A stretch of 64,000 nt of DNA, taken from positions 81,702 through 145,701 of the forward strand of contig SNVD02001259.1 in the NCBI GenBank assembly GCA_013180625.2. Direction: 5' to 3'. The notes beneath the pieces are model-generated. The model was given only the letters and a program-made list of their open reading frames with translations, did no database searches and was not told the DNA's origin. Each line of letters opens with the position of its first letter. Within the stretch, counting starts at the first letter, position 1. This document shows, piece by piece, positions 42,176-53,354 of the stretch. The DNA is from Boswellia sacra (Eukaryota > Streptophyta > Magnoliopsida > Sapindales > Burseraceae). Both the position numbers and the translations under genes were made by a program.

Positions 42176-43880
42176 TACAATCAACATTCAAGGAGTAACT
42201 TTTTGGTACCCAAAAGTTCTTGGGTCCTTGGGGGTTAGTTATGGTACTTTTTGGAACCCATATTTGTTTCAAATTAGGATTTCTCTTAATATAGCAAGAA
42301 TGCACTTTGTGTCCTTTTCTTCCACAATAAGTACATGAATGATTAGGATTATTTCTAGAAGATGCATGAGCAAAATAATTTTTAAAATACTTTTGATTTT
42401 TATGAGTTTTATATCCTAAACCTCTTTTATCAAAAACACACCTTTGGTTTTGTAACATAGAATTCAAATTTTTTGTGCTTTTTGTAAAACTATCAACAAT
42501 ATTTCTTAAGTCATTATTTTCCTTTTTCAAAATAGCATTTTGTTTCTCCAATTTATCAAAATCCTTTTGTTTTAAAATGTCATTTTCAGTTTTTAATAAA
42601 TGTATTTGACTTTCCAAACTTTCAAAATCTTTTTGCTTTAAAATTTCATTTTCATTTTCTAAAGCTTCATTTATTTCTACCACCTCTTCTAATTGAGATA
42701 ACATGATTTTTGACTTCTTTTTGAAAGCATTAATTTTTGAATTTTCCTTATCAACTTGCACATGTAAATTTTGGAATGCTTCAAGTAATTCATCATATGA
42801 AAATTTAGGATCATAGTTTAGAATACTTACCTCATCGTCACTTAAAGCTATGAAGCACATATTTGTCACTTCGCAATCTTCTTCTTCGGTGGAGCTAGCT
42901 TCGCTATCATCCCAATTTGTGGCTTTCATTGCTTTGGATTTCTTGTTTTGACTCTTGAAGTAAGGACAATCCATCTTTACATGTCCCAGTTTCTTGCACT
43001 CATAGCAAATGACTTGATCATTTTTCTTATCTTGCTTTGAGCTTTGCCCTTTGTACTCCCTTCTAGAATTCTTCTTGAATCTTTGGTTTCTTCTAATCAT
43101 CCTTTTTAGCTTTCTTGTAAGAAATGCAAGATCTTCATCATCTCCTTCATCATCGGACTCATCATCTTCTTTTGTTGAAGATTTGAATGCAATGTTTTTC
43201 TTTTTCTTGAAATCTTCTTCATTCTCCTTCAAGGTGATTTCATGAGTCATGAGAGAACCCATAAGTTCTTCTAATGGTAGTTTGGTGAGGTCCTTTGCTT
43301 CTTGAATTGCCGTCACCTTTGGCTCCCAAGATTTTGGTAGACACCTAAGAATCTTTCTCACCATTTCAACATTAGAATAAGATTTACCAAGAGATTTCAA
43401 ACTATTAATAATATCCGTAAATCTAGTAAACATTTCAGAAATTGATTCATCCGATTTCATCTTAAAAAGCTCATAACTATGAACTAGCATACTAATTTTG
43501 GATTCTTTAACTTGACTAGTTCCTTCATGAGTTACTTCAAGTGTGTGCCATATTTCTTGTGCCGTAGAACAAGTAGATATTCTATTAAACTCATTTCTAT
43601 CTAGAGCACAATACAACACATTCATAGCTTTAGCATTCAAACTCAATTTCTTTTTATCATCTTTACTAAACTCTTTAGGTTCTTTAAGCATGCATTCCCC
43701 ATTTTCAATTTTGGTAGGAACAAAAGGTCCTTCCAAAACAATAGACCACAAATCATAATCAAAAGATTTCAAGAAAATACTCATTCTAGTTTTCCAATAA
43801 GAGTAATCACTTCCATTAAAAAATGGAGGTCTAGAGATAGAAAGTCCCTCAACATATGAAGTTGAATTAAAAGTTGCCAT
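42144..43880 (-). CDS. D gag
   Basis: An open frame of 578 codons starting MATFNSTSYVEG, 42 bp from the PBS. Residues ~15-210 form the copia gag core ('FNGSDYSYWKTRMSIFL', 'WSIVLEGPFVP', 'EIWHTLEVTHEGTSQVKESK', 'VRKILRCLPKSW'). Zinc knuckles 'CYECKKLGHVKMDC' (about residue 290) and 'CTYCGRKGHKVHSC' (about residue 530) flank a long predicted coiled coil (roughly residues 365-480) with repeated 'ILKQKDF' heptad-like units. It ends at TAG overlapping the protease in another frame. Gag forms the particle and binds RNA. This is the best-preserved gag here. Confidence 0.92.
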   Translation of the reverse strand: MATFNSTSYVEGLSISRPPFFNGSDYSYWKTRMSIFLKSFDYDLWSIVLEGPFVPTKIENGECMLKEPKEFSKDDKKKLSLNAKAMNVLYCALDRNEFNRISTCSTAQEIWHTLEVTHEGTSQVKESKISMLVHSYELFKMKSDESISEMFTRFTDIINSLKSLGKSYSNVEMVRKILRCLPKSWEPKVTAIQEAKDLTKLPLEELMGSLMTHEITLKENEEDFKKKKNIAFKSSTKEDDESDDEGDDEDLAFLTRKLKRMIRRNQRFKKNSRREYKGQSSKQDKKNDQVICYECKKLGHVKMDCPYFKSQNKKSKAMKATNWDDSEASSTEEEDCEVTNMCFIALSDDEVSILNYDPKFSYDELLEAFQNLHVQVDKENSKINAFKKKSKIMLSQLEEVVEINEALENENEILKQKDFESLESQIHLLKTENDILKQKDFDKLEKQNAILKKENNDLRNIVDSFTKSTKNLNSMLQNQRCVFDKRGLGYKTHKNQKYFKNYFAHASSRNNPNHSCTYCGRKGHKVHSCYIKRNPNLKQIWVPKSTITNPQGPKNFWVPKSYSLNVDCRDKVANTSGT

Positions 43881-43921
43881 AGCTCAAAAATCGATTAAGA
43901 TTTAAAAAATTGAGCAACCTT

Positions 43922-43933
43922 GCTCTGATACCA
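43922..43933 (-). other. D PBS, initiator tRNA-Met
   Basis: The minus strand reads TGGTATCAGAGC, two bases inside the 5' LTR edge at 43936. Confidence 0.93.
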
Positions 43934-43935
43934 CT

Positions 43936-45745
43936 TGTTGACCCAGGTATGGCAACCCAAGAGGGGGGGTGAATTGGGTTTTTATTTATAAAAACGGATT
44001 TAGAAAACTTTTCTTGAAAGATCAAAATTATTTAAATCTTTCTTTAAGAACAAAGGTGAAGAAGATGAAAATAGAATGCAATCAAGAGAATGGGAATAAA
44101 GAACAATCACAAGTGCAAGTAAATGTAAAGAGGATAGGGATAGAGAGAGTGCAAACTCGATGTACGTGGTTCGGCAAACCTTGCCTACGTCCACGGGCTC
44201 CTAGCTCCATAAGCTAGGCTTTCCACTAAGTTGTAGAAATCTTTACAACTTGCTTGATGAACAACCTCACCAAGACTTTTTCCTTCAACCCTTGATAACA
44301 CCACACCAAGAGTTCTTCTTGATGAACAACCTCACCAAGGCAACTTCTTTCAACCTTTGATAACACCACACCAAGAGTTCTTCTTGATGAACAACCTCAC
44401 CAAGGCAACTTCCTTCAACTCTTGATAACACACAACTCTTGATAACACACAACAAGAGTTCTTCTTGATGAACAACCTCACCAAGGAAACTTTCTTCAAC
44501 TCTTGATAACACACAACAAGAGTTCTCTCAAGGATAACTATTATCCTTCACAAGAATATCTCACTCTCACCACAATACAAGAACAAGGTTAATTTTTACA
44601 ACAAAAGTACAACTCTCTTCAAATAGTAGATAAAGAATATAAAAGCTCTCTAGATTTTATATTTCTCTTTTTTTTTGCTTGATAGATGCTTCTCTTGCTC
44701 TTGTTGAATGCATGGGAGAATGGCTCCTTTTATAGGCAAATGAGATGAACTTGAACAAGTGAAGACACGAACTCCAAATTTTCTGTCCACCATAAAAATT
44801 GTAATCTTGTCTGCCATTTTTGTCAATATTGCGTTTGCAATTTGAAAATATGCATAACATAAAAGATTTTCACGTTTGAATAAGCTTTCCAACGCATCAA
44901 GACTCAAGTCATTTGGATAACTGTATCTCAAGATATGGCCAAAAGACAATTCGGTGCTCATGTGACTTGATTTTTCTTTCTTGTGTCAGTCCAACAAATT
45001 GAATGATAATTTTATCAGCCTTACGTTTGAAATTTGAATTTCTTCAAAACATAAGAGATCTGAATATTTGAATAAGCTTTCCAAAACATTAAGAATCAAA
45101 GCATTTGGATATCTCTATCTTAAGATATGGCCAAAACACAATTCGGTGCTCATGTGAGTTGATTTTTCTTCTCTGTGTCAGTCCACCAAATTGTATGTCA
45201 ATTATGTTAGCCTTCCATTTGAAATTTGAATTTCTTAAAAACATATGAAATTTTCTTCATTAAGTCATCTTTCCAATTCCATAAGAATCAAGTCATTTTG
45301 GTTTTTCTAGCTCATGATATGTCCAAAGGAGTATTCAGTGCTCATGTCAGCTGCTTCCATTTGTCTTTCAACTTGCATGATGATTTGGACAACCTTGCAC
45401 TTGAAATTTGAATTTCATTAAAACATATGAAATGTTATAAATTGAGTAAGCTTTCGAAAGGCTTAAGAATCACATCATTTGGATATTTGTAGTGATATAT
45501 ATGACCAATTGATTGAATATTACTCATGTGTCACATTCCTTGAGTCAATCCTTGTTCTTAAACTTTAGTGCCTTTAACATGTAGTCTTCTCCTTAGCTTC
45601 AACACTTCGTTTTAATAAGCCTCTTCTTGATTTTAAAATTATTTCAATGATCTTACTCTTGCACATAAATAAACATGTTAGTATATCTCAATTAATCAAT
45701 GTGTATTGTTATCATCAAAATTATCGTGTAGCCTTAGGGCTAACA
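43936..45745 (-). repeat. D 5' LTR
   Basis: 1810 bp, TGTTGACCCA ... GGGCTAACA. It is 16 bp longer than the 3' LTR, mainly from a duplicated 'cttgataacacacaa' near 44420-44450 in the tandem array. Confidence 0.93.
44727..44734 (-). promoter_or_regulatory. Candidate TATA box of element D
   Basis: The minus strand reads TATAAAAG inside the 5' LTR and is conserved in the 3' LTR at 38625-38632. Transcription would run leftward into gag. Confidence 0.65.
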
Positions 45746-47402
45746 GATTTCATCCTGCTAGAGCTTTTGCGACCACGATATTGTTTCAAAGTCTCTTTCA
45801 AAACTTGAGGGAAAAGAAACAAGCCATTGACATGTATGGAGAATATAGTCGCCAACCAATTTTCTATTATGAAAATGGATAATGGCAATCTGATCCCTCA
45901 CTTCGGAACCTAAACTATCCTCTTCCCTTCAAGAAAGTTAGGTTCGTGCCTTCAACCTACCCAAATAGAAATTCGTCCTCCATTAGGAAATACCAAATAA
46001 AAATAGCTTGAAGTTGTTTTATAGTCCACTTAAATTGTTCATTTTATGTACACGTTTTCAATTTTATCTACGTTAAACAAATGAAGTAATTTTCGATTAT
46101 GGCAATTGAAGATTCATTAAAAGAAAGAAAAAGGAAAATTGAGTTTACGTTTCCATGCAAACATGAGGGAATGAGAGTAGGATTACAACAATATATCATT
46201 CAACAATAAAGTAAAACTACTTTTACCACTTCTAATATTCCAAGATAAATTATAACAAATTCATGCATATTAAATATTAATCCAATCAGATCAATTCAAG
46301 GTTCGATAAATAAGGAATTCCTCACTATCATATATGAGTCTATTTAATATTTATCAAACCTTTTGAAGCATGTATTCATCACATATTTATTGTAATTATT
46401 CATTCTAAGTGATGGTCCCTTACCATCAATATGAGTCCATCACCACTTCATGACATCATACAACTATTTAATCATATTTTTAAAATGGTAATTAATCAAA
46501 ATAAATAAATCAAAATTGTAAACAAGGCCATAAACTAAAATAATGGACTTTGACCTAGAGTTGATAATTCTTATCATCCTAATTCTACATATTCTGTGCT
46601 ATTCTAGCATAATTCAATTGATAATGAAAATTCAAAATATGGCAATTCTAACTTCGATATGGAATTTCTATCCTAATCATGGTTGTGACGCATGTTCTAG
46701 CCTACTTCAAGCAATCATGGCAAAACATGGCTATTCTAGCCTAACTCAAACAATTAAAGAAAATCATGACAATTCTTGCATACTCTACGCTATTTCTTAG
46801 CATTTTTCAAAGCAATTATAAGTCTTCCCAGCATGATTTTAATCATGTGCTCTTGAGCATGATTCTAAGCATTTGTGAAGAAAATAAACTCCTAAACATG
46901 TTTCCAATAACGGAGGAAAAGATGACTTATCTTGACAATCATTTTCACCTTACAATACAAATAAAGGGTTAAACAATTCTATAAAAACCCGAATCATGCT
47001 TCTAAGCATTAAAATAAATCCTAAACATGTTTATCCAAAGCAAAAATATACCAACAAGTGCTTATTCTAAAGTAAGAAAAATAAATAAGGATAAAGGAGG
47101 GAGAAGAGAGAACTACTCTCATGATATACCCTTTATAGGTTTAAAAGCAATAATCGCCTAAAAAAATTTAAACTACAGAAGACTCATTGAATTCTCAAGT
47201 TCTTCTTCAAGAGGGAGAGTAGATCAATGTGTCTTGAAAAGTGAGGAGATGGGGGGTTTATATAGGAGAGGGTTAAAGTTGAAAAGGGAAGCAAAATCTT
47301 TAAAAAAAAAAAAGGAAGGATTACCAAAATTATGAGGATAACAGCCGACTGGCAGTGTGAGGATCGCTGTCCTAAAGCAGGATAGCTAGCTGGCTATGGG
47401 TA

Positions 47403-47420
47403 GACCACTAGCTAGTGGTC
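47403..47420. repeat. 18-bp perfect palindrome in LTR H
   Basis: GACCACTAGCTAGTGGTC equals its own reverse complement. It lies in a block (47340-47460) full of short inverted words such as 'agccagttgactg' and 'tagctagctggcta'. Confidence 0.9.
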
Positions 47421-48461
47421 GGATAGCCAGTTGACTGTCCAACAACCGTTAGCCAGTTGTGGCCTACCAAATCCCTTAGTTTTGTAATTTTTTCAATGTA
47501 GTCCCTTTTGACCTTTAGCCGTTCGAGCACTTGTAACTTTTTAAGTTCAACTTTGATTCATGATTCAAAAAATGTTATAAAAACTAGACATCTGTAACTT
47601 CATAATGGTATATGATTTATCATTTAATTCCTTCTAGATTAATTTTTGTGAATTTTCAAAGTCATATATTAGTTTCCAAAGTTTTTGGTTGGTTTTTTCT
47701 CATCTATCTTCTTTTTGCTTGCAAGGGAATTTTGATCCTTTTTTGCTCATCATTCATCTTCACTTCATCATCAAGCCACAAAAAAGTGTTCATAGCTTGC
47801 CTCCTGCTTTGGAAAAGTTTGTTAGACAGAAAAATTGACAAAGCAATCATGCATCGTGTTTCCTCTTCTCATCTTCGAATCCTCGCCTTAACCTACATTC
47901 TATAAGACTTCTTATCTATGCTTTCCTCTTCAATTCTTACAAAAAAGGTATAGACACTAGATTTTTAAGGCTCAATGATGAAATAAAAATGATCATTGAG
48001 CAATGAAAATGATCAAAGTGCCCATGGAAGTCAAAAGAAAAAAGGTGAGAAGGAATCAACCAAAGGTTTGAGAACTGACATATGACTTCAAAAAAATCAT
48101 AGAAATTAATCCATGAGAAATATTTTCATAAATAACATATCTTAGAGAAGCTACGGATGCCTAGCTGTTATAAAAATTTACGAATCATAAATTGGAGTTG
48201 AACCCAAAAAATTATAGGTGATAAAATAGACAAAGATAGGAGAGACAACACTGCAAAAGAGGAAAATAAGAAGGATCAGAGGCAAACAGTCACTCAGCTA
48301 TCAGACAGCCACCCAGCTATTAGCCAATAATTGCCCAACTATTTGATAGAAGGCTGACAGCCTACCAATAGCCGGCCATCTACCTCCTTGTAATTTTGGA
48401 AATTTTCATTGGAAACCTTCCTTTTTTCTTTCTTTCTACCTTTTCAACTTCAACCCTCTTC

Positions 48462-48469
48462 TATATAAG
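48462..48469 (+). promoter_or_regulatory. Candidate TATA box of F LTR1
   Basis: TATATAAG in mid-LTR. The equivalent minus-strand box in LTR H is at 47257-47264; in LTR2 it is decayed. Confidence 0.55.
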
Positions 48470-49486
48470 CGGCCTCTCTCTTCACTTCCAGAACGCACCG
48501 ATTATTGAACATAATCATCTCTTCTCTCTTGAAGACATGCTTGAGAATTTGAGAAGTCTTTTTTAGTTTAAAGTTTTTAGGCATTGTATTGCTCTAAAAT
48601 TAGAAAGGGTACATATTGAGAGCAGTCCCTCTTCTCTCTCCTCTTTTCTTGTTTAGTTTTCTTACTTAGAATTAAGCATGATTAGGTTTGTTTATGCTTA
48701 TAATAAGCATTTTTAGCATTTGATTTTATGCTTAGAAGCATATCAGGGTTATTATGAATTGTTCTAACCCTTATTGGTTTTACGAGATGGATAAGCGTGT
48801 CAAGGTAAGTCCACTATCCTTTCTCTATTAGAATCATGTCTAAAAATTTATTTTTTCCTCTACAAATATTTAGAATCATGCTTTGAAGCACATGATTAGA
48901 ATCATAATAGGAGAAATTATGATTGCTTTGATGCATGCTAGGAAACAACATAAAATAGGTAAGAATTACAATAGTGCCCCTAAAATGCTTGGAAGGAGCT
49001 AGAATAGCTTTGATTGACTTTTAATGTTTGAATTAGGCTAGAATATGTCATAATACCCATGTTTAAGCTAGAAATACCATGAATTGATATGAATTATGCT
49101 AGAATAGCAATAGGTAGAATTGCCATGATAGAATCATAAAATCTAGGTTAGAATGCCATGATATACCATGAATATGTCAATAAGTGTTATTGTACCATGA
49201 AGTGATGGTGGACTTACATTAGTGGTGAGGGACCATCACTTTGTATGATTGAATGAATAATGGAATGAATTCCTATTTGAATGAATGTATGAATGTACTT
49301 GAAGAGATTCAATAGACGTTGAATAGACTCACATTTGGTGGTGAGGAATTCATCATATATCAAGTCTCGAATGGATCATTTATGTTTAATATTTGAATTT
49401 TATACTGTGGATGAACGTATATTTCATAGAATTTAATTTTTTTTTTTGCTGAAGAACAGGCAATGTAATCCTCTTCCTCTTCCTTT

Positions 49487-49513
49487 CCCCCCCCCCCCCC
49501 CCCCCCCCCCCCC
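49487..49513 (+). repeat. 27-base poly-C run
   Basis: An uninterrupted C homopolymer in LTR1. LTR2 has only CCCC at the same place (near 54903). Confidence 0.9.
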
Positions 49514-49957
49514 AAATGTTTGAGTGGAATTGTAACTCTATTCTCCTCCCTCTTTCTATGGATGAAGATATAATTGTTATTTGGTTGAATAATCACCTCA
49601 CATGTCTAATCAAGATAACATTGGAAATGCGTGCATAAAATCATCCATTTGAGTGGACCATGCAACTGTATAAGCTACTTTTATTTGGTAGACCCTAATA
49701 GAGGTCGGATTTTGATCTAGGTGTGTCGAATGACTTATACCTAACTTCCAAACGCATCTCTGAAGGAATGAGGGTAGTTTAAGTCTTGAATCAAGGGATT
49801 AGATTGCCCCCATTAATTCTCAACTTAATAAATGAGTGGCAACTCCATTTCTCTAGATGTGCCCACAGCTCGTTTGTGTTGCTTTAAATCTTAAAAGAGG
49901 CTTTAACATAGTATTGTGGTCGCAAATGCTCTACTGGGATGAAAGCCCCATTCATAG

Positions 49958-49975
49958 TGGCGACTCTATTAGGGA
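49958..49975 (+). other. F1 PBS, tRNA-Arg type
   Basis: TGGCGACTCTATTAGGGA resembles the TGGCGACTCnnnTGGGGA primer site used by Tat/Ogre elements. It starts 4 bp after the LTR. Confidence 0.65.
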
Positions 49976-50799
49976 TAAGAAACGTTGATTCTGACGAGTA
50001 TACCAAATTCTAATAGCTCATGAGGATATAATGATTCCTTGTATCACTACACTTTTGCACATAATGAGCACAAACTACCTAAACTAATCGTGTAGCATTG
50101 GCATGAGAAGTCTTTGGTCTCATTTGACTCTTAGACGACTCATGTTGGTGTCACCACCTTTGACCAACCACTAATGATTTAGTATAAAAAGAGATTGGCA
50201 CAAAAGGACATCCCTCGCTTAGAGGAGCCCAAACCATTGGACCCTTTAGATTTAAGCCTATATATATGACTTTGGTAATTTTCAAGAGGATGAATATCCA
50301 AAACCCATGTTGAAATGCATGTTTATGGATGTAAATTCCCCCATGATTAGAATAGCATCGACTCAAACCTCATGGAACCATGAGCTAATACCACATGTCA
50401 CGTCGCCCACAAGAATAAAATAAGGGCATGTGCTACAAGTCATGTTTATCATAACGTTTAGAAGCCATTTTATGATAATCATGGAGAATCCAATATCAAC
50501 ATGTTTGTTAGAATTAGATGAGAGAATCATTTATTACCACATCGCATGATGATGTCTTGGGAATAAGGGCAAAAATCTTCAGAATAAGGCCAAAAATCTT
50601 AGGAATAGAGACTCAACTCTACATGTGTGGGAGAGATAAGGTTAGAAAGCTAAAAGCGTGTCTATGCCCTTGTATGAGCATGCATCATATCATGAAAACA
50701 TACAACAATATATCACATTAACACCATTATTTTGTAGCCATCATAGCTTGGATTAGACGAGGTGGTCATTTGACAAGATAAGAAGAACTAGTCACTAAA
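49976..50799 (+). other. F1 untranslated leader
   Basis: About 820 bp of non-coding leader between the PBS and the gag start. It is homologous to 55376-56188 and, inverted, to 59160-59918. The open frames in it are not conserved between the three copies. Confidence 0.6.
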
Positions 50800-53038
50800 A
50801 TGGTTGCACCCAACAACAATCAAGAGATGGCCCCATTGAGAGCTAATATGACTGTACTCCTACAATAAGTGGCCCAACTTGTCAAAGCTTTATGAGATGG
50901 GCCTAGCCACAAGAACCAACCTCCACCAACCAAAGGTGATAGTGAAATAGCTAAGCTAGAGATGAAGGAAGAGCCTGATCAACTAGGATGAACCCGAATC
51001 GGTCAAGTAGTTGGCCAAAAACATCTAGAATGTCCAATCCCTCTTGAAGAAGAAGGTGTTGAAAGGGGTCGAAGACCTATATGACATTCTACTAAATGTA
51101 AACAATGATTTGCTTTCAAATTTTGCATGCCAGACTTGCCCAAATTCAATGAGGAAGGCAACCCAAAGATGCACTGGAGACAGTATGCAGTTGTCATGGC
51201 CACCACTCTTTTGTCTAAGGAGCAAATTTTGAAGTATTTCATGCTATCCTTAGAAGATGATGCAGTAGTATGGTACCATGACCTCCCTAGGTGAGCTTGA
51301 GAAGATTCGGAGGAGTTATCCGAGTAGTTCACAGAGTGGTATTACTGTAATATCTAACTAAGGGTAACCTTAACGGATTTGGAGATGACGCACCAAAAGC
51401 CCGATAAAAACTTTTTAGAGTACTTGGTCCGGTGGAGGGCTAAAGTTGCCATGATGACCATGAGGCCTACGAAGAAGGACCAGGTTCGTATGGTGATCAA
51501 TGAAGCCTATGCATTCATCAATGATAACTTGTATGCTTTCCCAACAAAACATTTGAAGACCTATATGATCTAGGCATCCAAATAGAAGATTTGGAGGCAA
51601 GATAGAAGATAAGCAATAACACCTACCCTAGAAGAAACTAGGGCCACTATCATCAAGCTAGTGGGTCTAGCATGAAACATGTTGAGGTGAAGGCAATCGC
51701 CCAATAAAGGAAGTTTAGTCATTTAGGAGGATCCTTGTCAAAGATCTTTACAAGATTGAGAGCTGAAGGGATCTTGCAACCATTGCCACCAAGAGAGCTT
51801 CCAAATCTATTGCCAAGGAATTGGAGGCATGACGAGAAGTGTGAATTCCACCAAGTGACCAAACACAAGACCAACGATTGCATTCGTCTTCGTAACGAGA
51901 TCCAATATTTGATCGAAAGAGCTAGATTCTCAACCCAGAGACACACGAGCCTAACACAAGAAGTAATCTAATATCCAACTACAACAAGGTACCTCCTCCA
52001 ACAACCAACCTGATTAAGTCAAGCTTGATTGAGGAGCAAGTCATGAATCCCTTTGAAGAAGGTAGATCTAGTAGGGTTAAGAGAGCCAAAGGAAGGGAAA
52101 ATACCAAACTTGAGTAGCAAGAAGGGTCCATTAGAAAGGTGGCCATGAAGTAGAAGCCCAAGGTCAAAGAGCCAAGGAAAAAAAGCCCAAAAAGGTCATT
52201 GAAAGGGAAAAAGATAAGCCCGTTCCTTTAACAGCCCAGATTTTCAGTAAGAAGGGTGGATGGACCAACATCACAATAAAAAGAGTTAAGTAAAGCTTGG
52301 AACCTGAATTTGAGTGCCTTAATAACTAAGAGGATAAGGAACAACCAAAAGAAGAAAAGAAAGTTGAGGTGGAAGAAAGATAGACATCTGTCAAGAAATC
52401 CACATCACCAAAAGCCTTTGCCAAGAAGTGGATGGCTAGAAAAGGGGCTCGAAGAGGCCCACCACCTAAAAGACTTAAGGTGAAAAATGGTAGTGAACCT
52501 TAGAAGGGGAAGCAAGTTGAGAGCTTTGTGAGGAGAGAGAGTTTACTTAGAGTGTAAAAAGGTGAGATTTATGGGAATATGGGATGATATCCCTAAGATC
52601 AAGACCCTTCCAAACTTTTGGGCTGACTTTAGTAGTGATAAAGAAAAAGAGGTAAGAGTTGAGGGAGAAACACTCAAGGGAGAGAGAATGTTGAAGGAAC
52701 GGCAAGGAGTGGTAGATTTTACCATTAGAAGGAAAAGGAGAAACTAACTGAGAAGGCTATTGAGAAGCGCAAAGAAGTTGTCAAGGAAAAACCTAAAGAA
52801 GAAGACAAAGTGATTAATTATTTGAAGAGGACTCAAGCAAATGTTAGCGTTTGGGACTTGTTGATTTCATCCCAAAAGCATAGAGAAGCCATGGCAAAGG
52901 CCTCGGTAGAGGTGGAAATATCGATGGGCGATGGCCACTTTTCCAAATGAGATGTTGGCCGCCATGATCAGAAGGGAACCTAAGGGGGTAAATAAGAAGG
53001 TTGTAATCACCTTCACTAATGAAGATGTACCTTTTGAA
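50800..53038 (+). pseudogene. F1 gag, heavily broken
   Basis: The ATG at 50800 starts MVAPNNNQEMAPLRANMTVL. The gag core lies at 51110-51300 ('DLPKFNEEGNPK', 'SKEQILKYFMLSLEDDAVVW') and 51379-51573 ('PDKNFLEYLVRWRAKVAMM', 'KDQVRMVINEAY'). The Tat-type knuckle C-x2-H-x3-H-x4-C appears near 51840-51880 ('CEFHQVTKHKTNDC'). A lysine- and proline-rich tail follows (52100-52560). Many in-frame stops (for example at about 50860, 50890, 51290, 51570, 51590) and frameshifts make it inactive. Confidence 0.75.
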
Positions 53039-53354
53039 GAATGAATCATAATAAGCCATTGTTCATCACTACATAAATTGGTGGGAAGACATCTCCTTGC
53101 ATCATGTGGATGATGGATCCGCCATCAACATTGTGGCTAAGAAGATGTTGTAGTATGGAGTTAGTGAAGATGACCTTGAGCCTTATGAGATGGTAGTTAG
53201 GGCTTATAATAACTCGAAGAGGAGTGCCATTGGGATATTCAAGACATTAGTGAAGACCGAACCTATTGAAGTGATAATTGAATTTATAGTCCTTGACATT
53301 CTAGTCACCTTTGTTGCTTTGTTGGGACGAGCGTGGTTCCATCCACTTGGTAGG
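53039..53354 (+). pseudogene. F1 aspartic protease fragment
   Basis: A retropepsin-like segment with the active-site block D-D-G-S-A at 53109-53123 ('VDDGSAINIVAKKML'), a TAG shortly after, then 'IEVIIEFIVLDI' and 'LLGRAWFHPLG', the usual close of the domain. LTR2 starts at the next bases. RT, RNase H and integrase are absent. Confidence 0.7.

Larger units (their letters stand above)
37850..45745 (-). mobile_element. D: Ty1/copia element inserted in LTR H
   Basis: Minus-strand order: 5' LTR (45745-43936), tRNA-Met PBS, gag, protease, integrase, RT, RNase H, polypurine tract, 3' LTR (39643-37850). Integrase before RT proves the copia order. GATTT at 37845-37849 and 45746-45750 is a perfect target duplication. 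Long LTRs (about 1.8 kb) and a long coiled gag with two zinc knuckles suggest a relation to the SIRE/Maximus lineage; that placement is tentative. A deletion between integrase and RT makes it defective. Confidence 0.93.
37837..47794 (-). repeat. H: F-family LTR, minus strand, split by element D
   Basis: TGAATGTAGATTT (37837-37849) continues after D at 45751, and together these are the reverse complement of an F-family LTR (compare 59940-60488 and 47949-49954). The LTR runs to about 47794 ('aagtgttcata', a decayed version of the F LTR start). A minus-strand TATA-like box is at 47257-47264. No PBS borders it at the left, so it is a 3' LTR or a solo LTR. H carries a palindrome-rich block at 47340-47460. 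Confidence 0.75.
47949..49954 (+). repeat. F LTR1
   Basis: It starts TATAGACACTAG (a decayed TGTAGACA-type end) and ends CCCCATTCA. It contains a TATA box, short-palindrome blocks (48285-48390) and a 27-base poly-C run. Confidence 0.78.
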
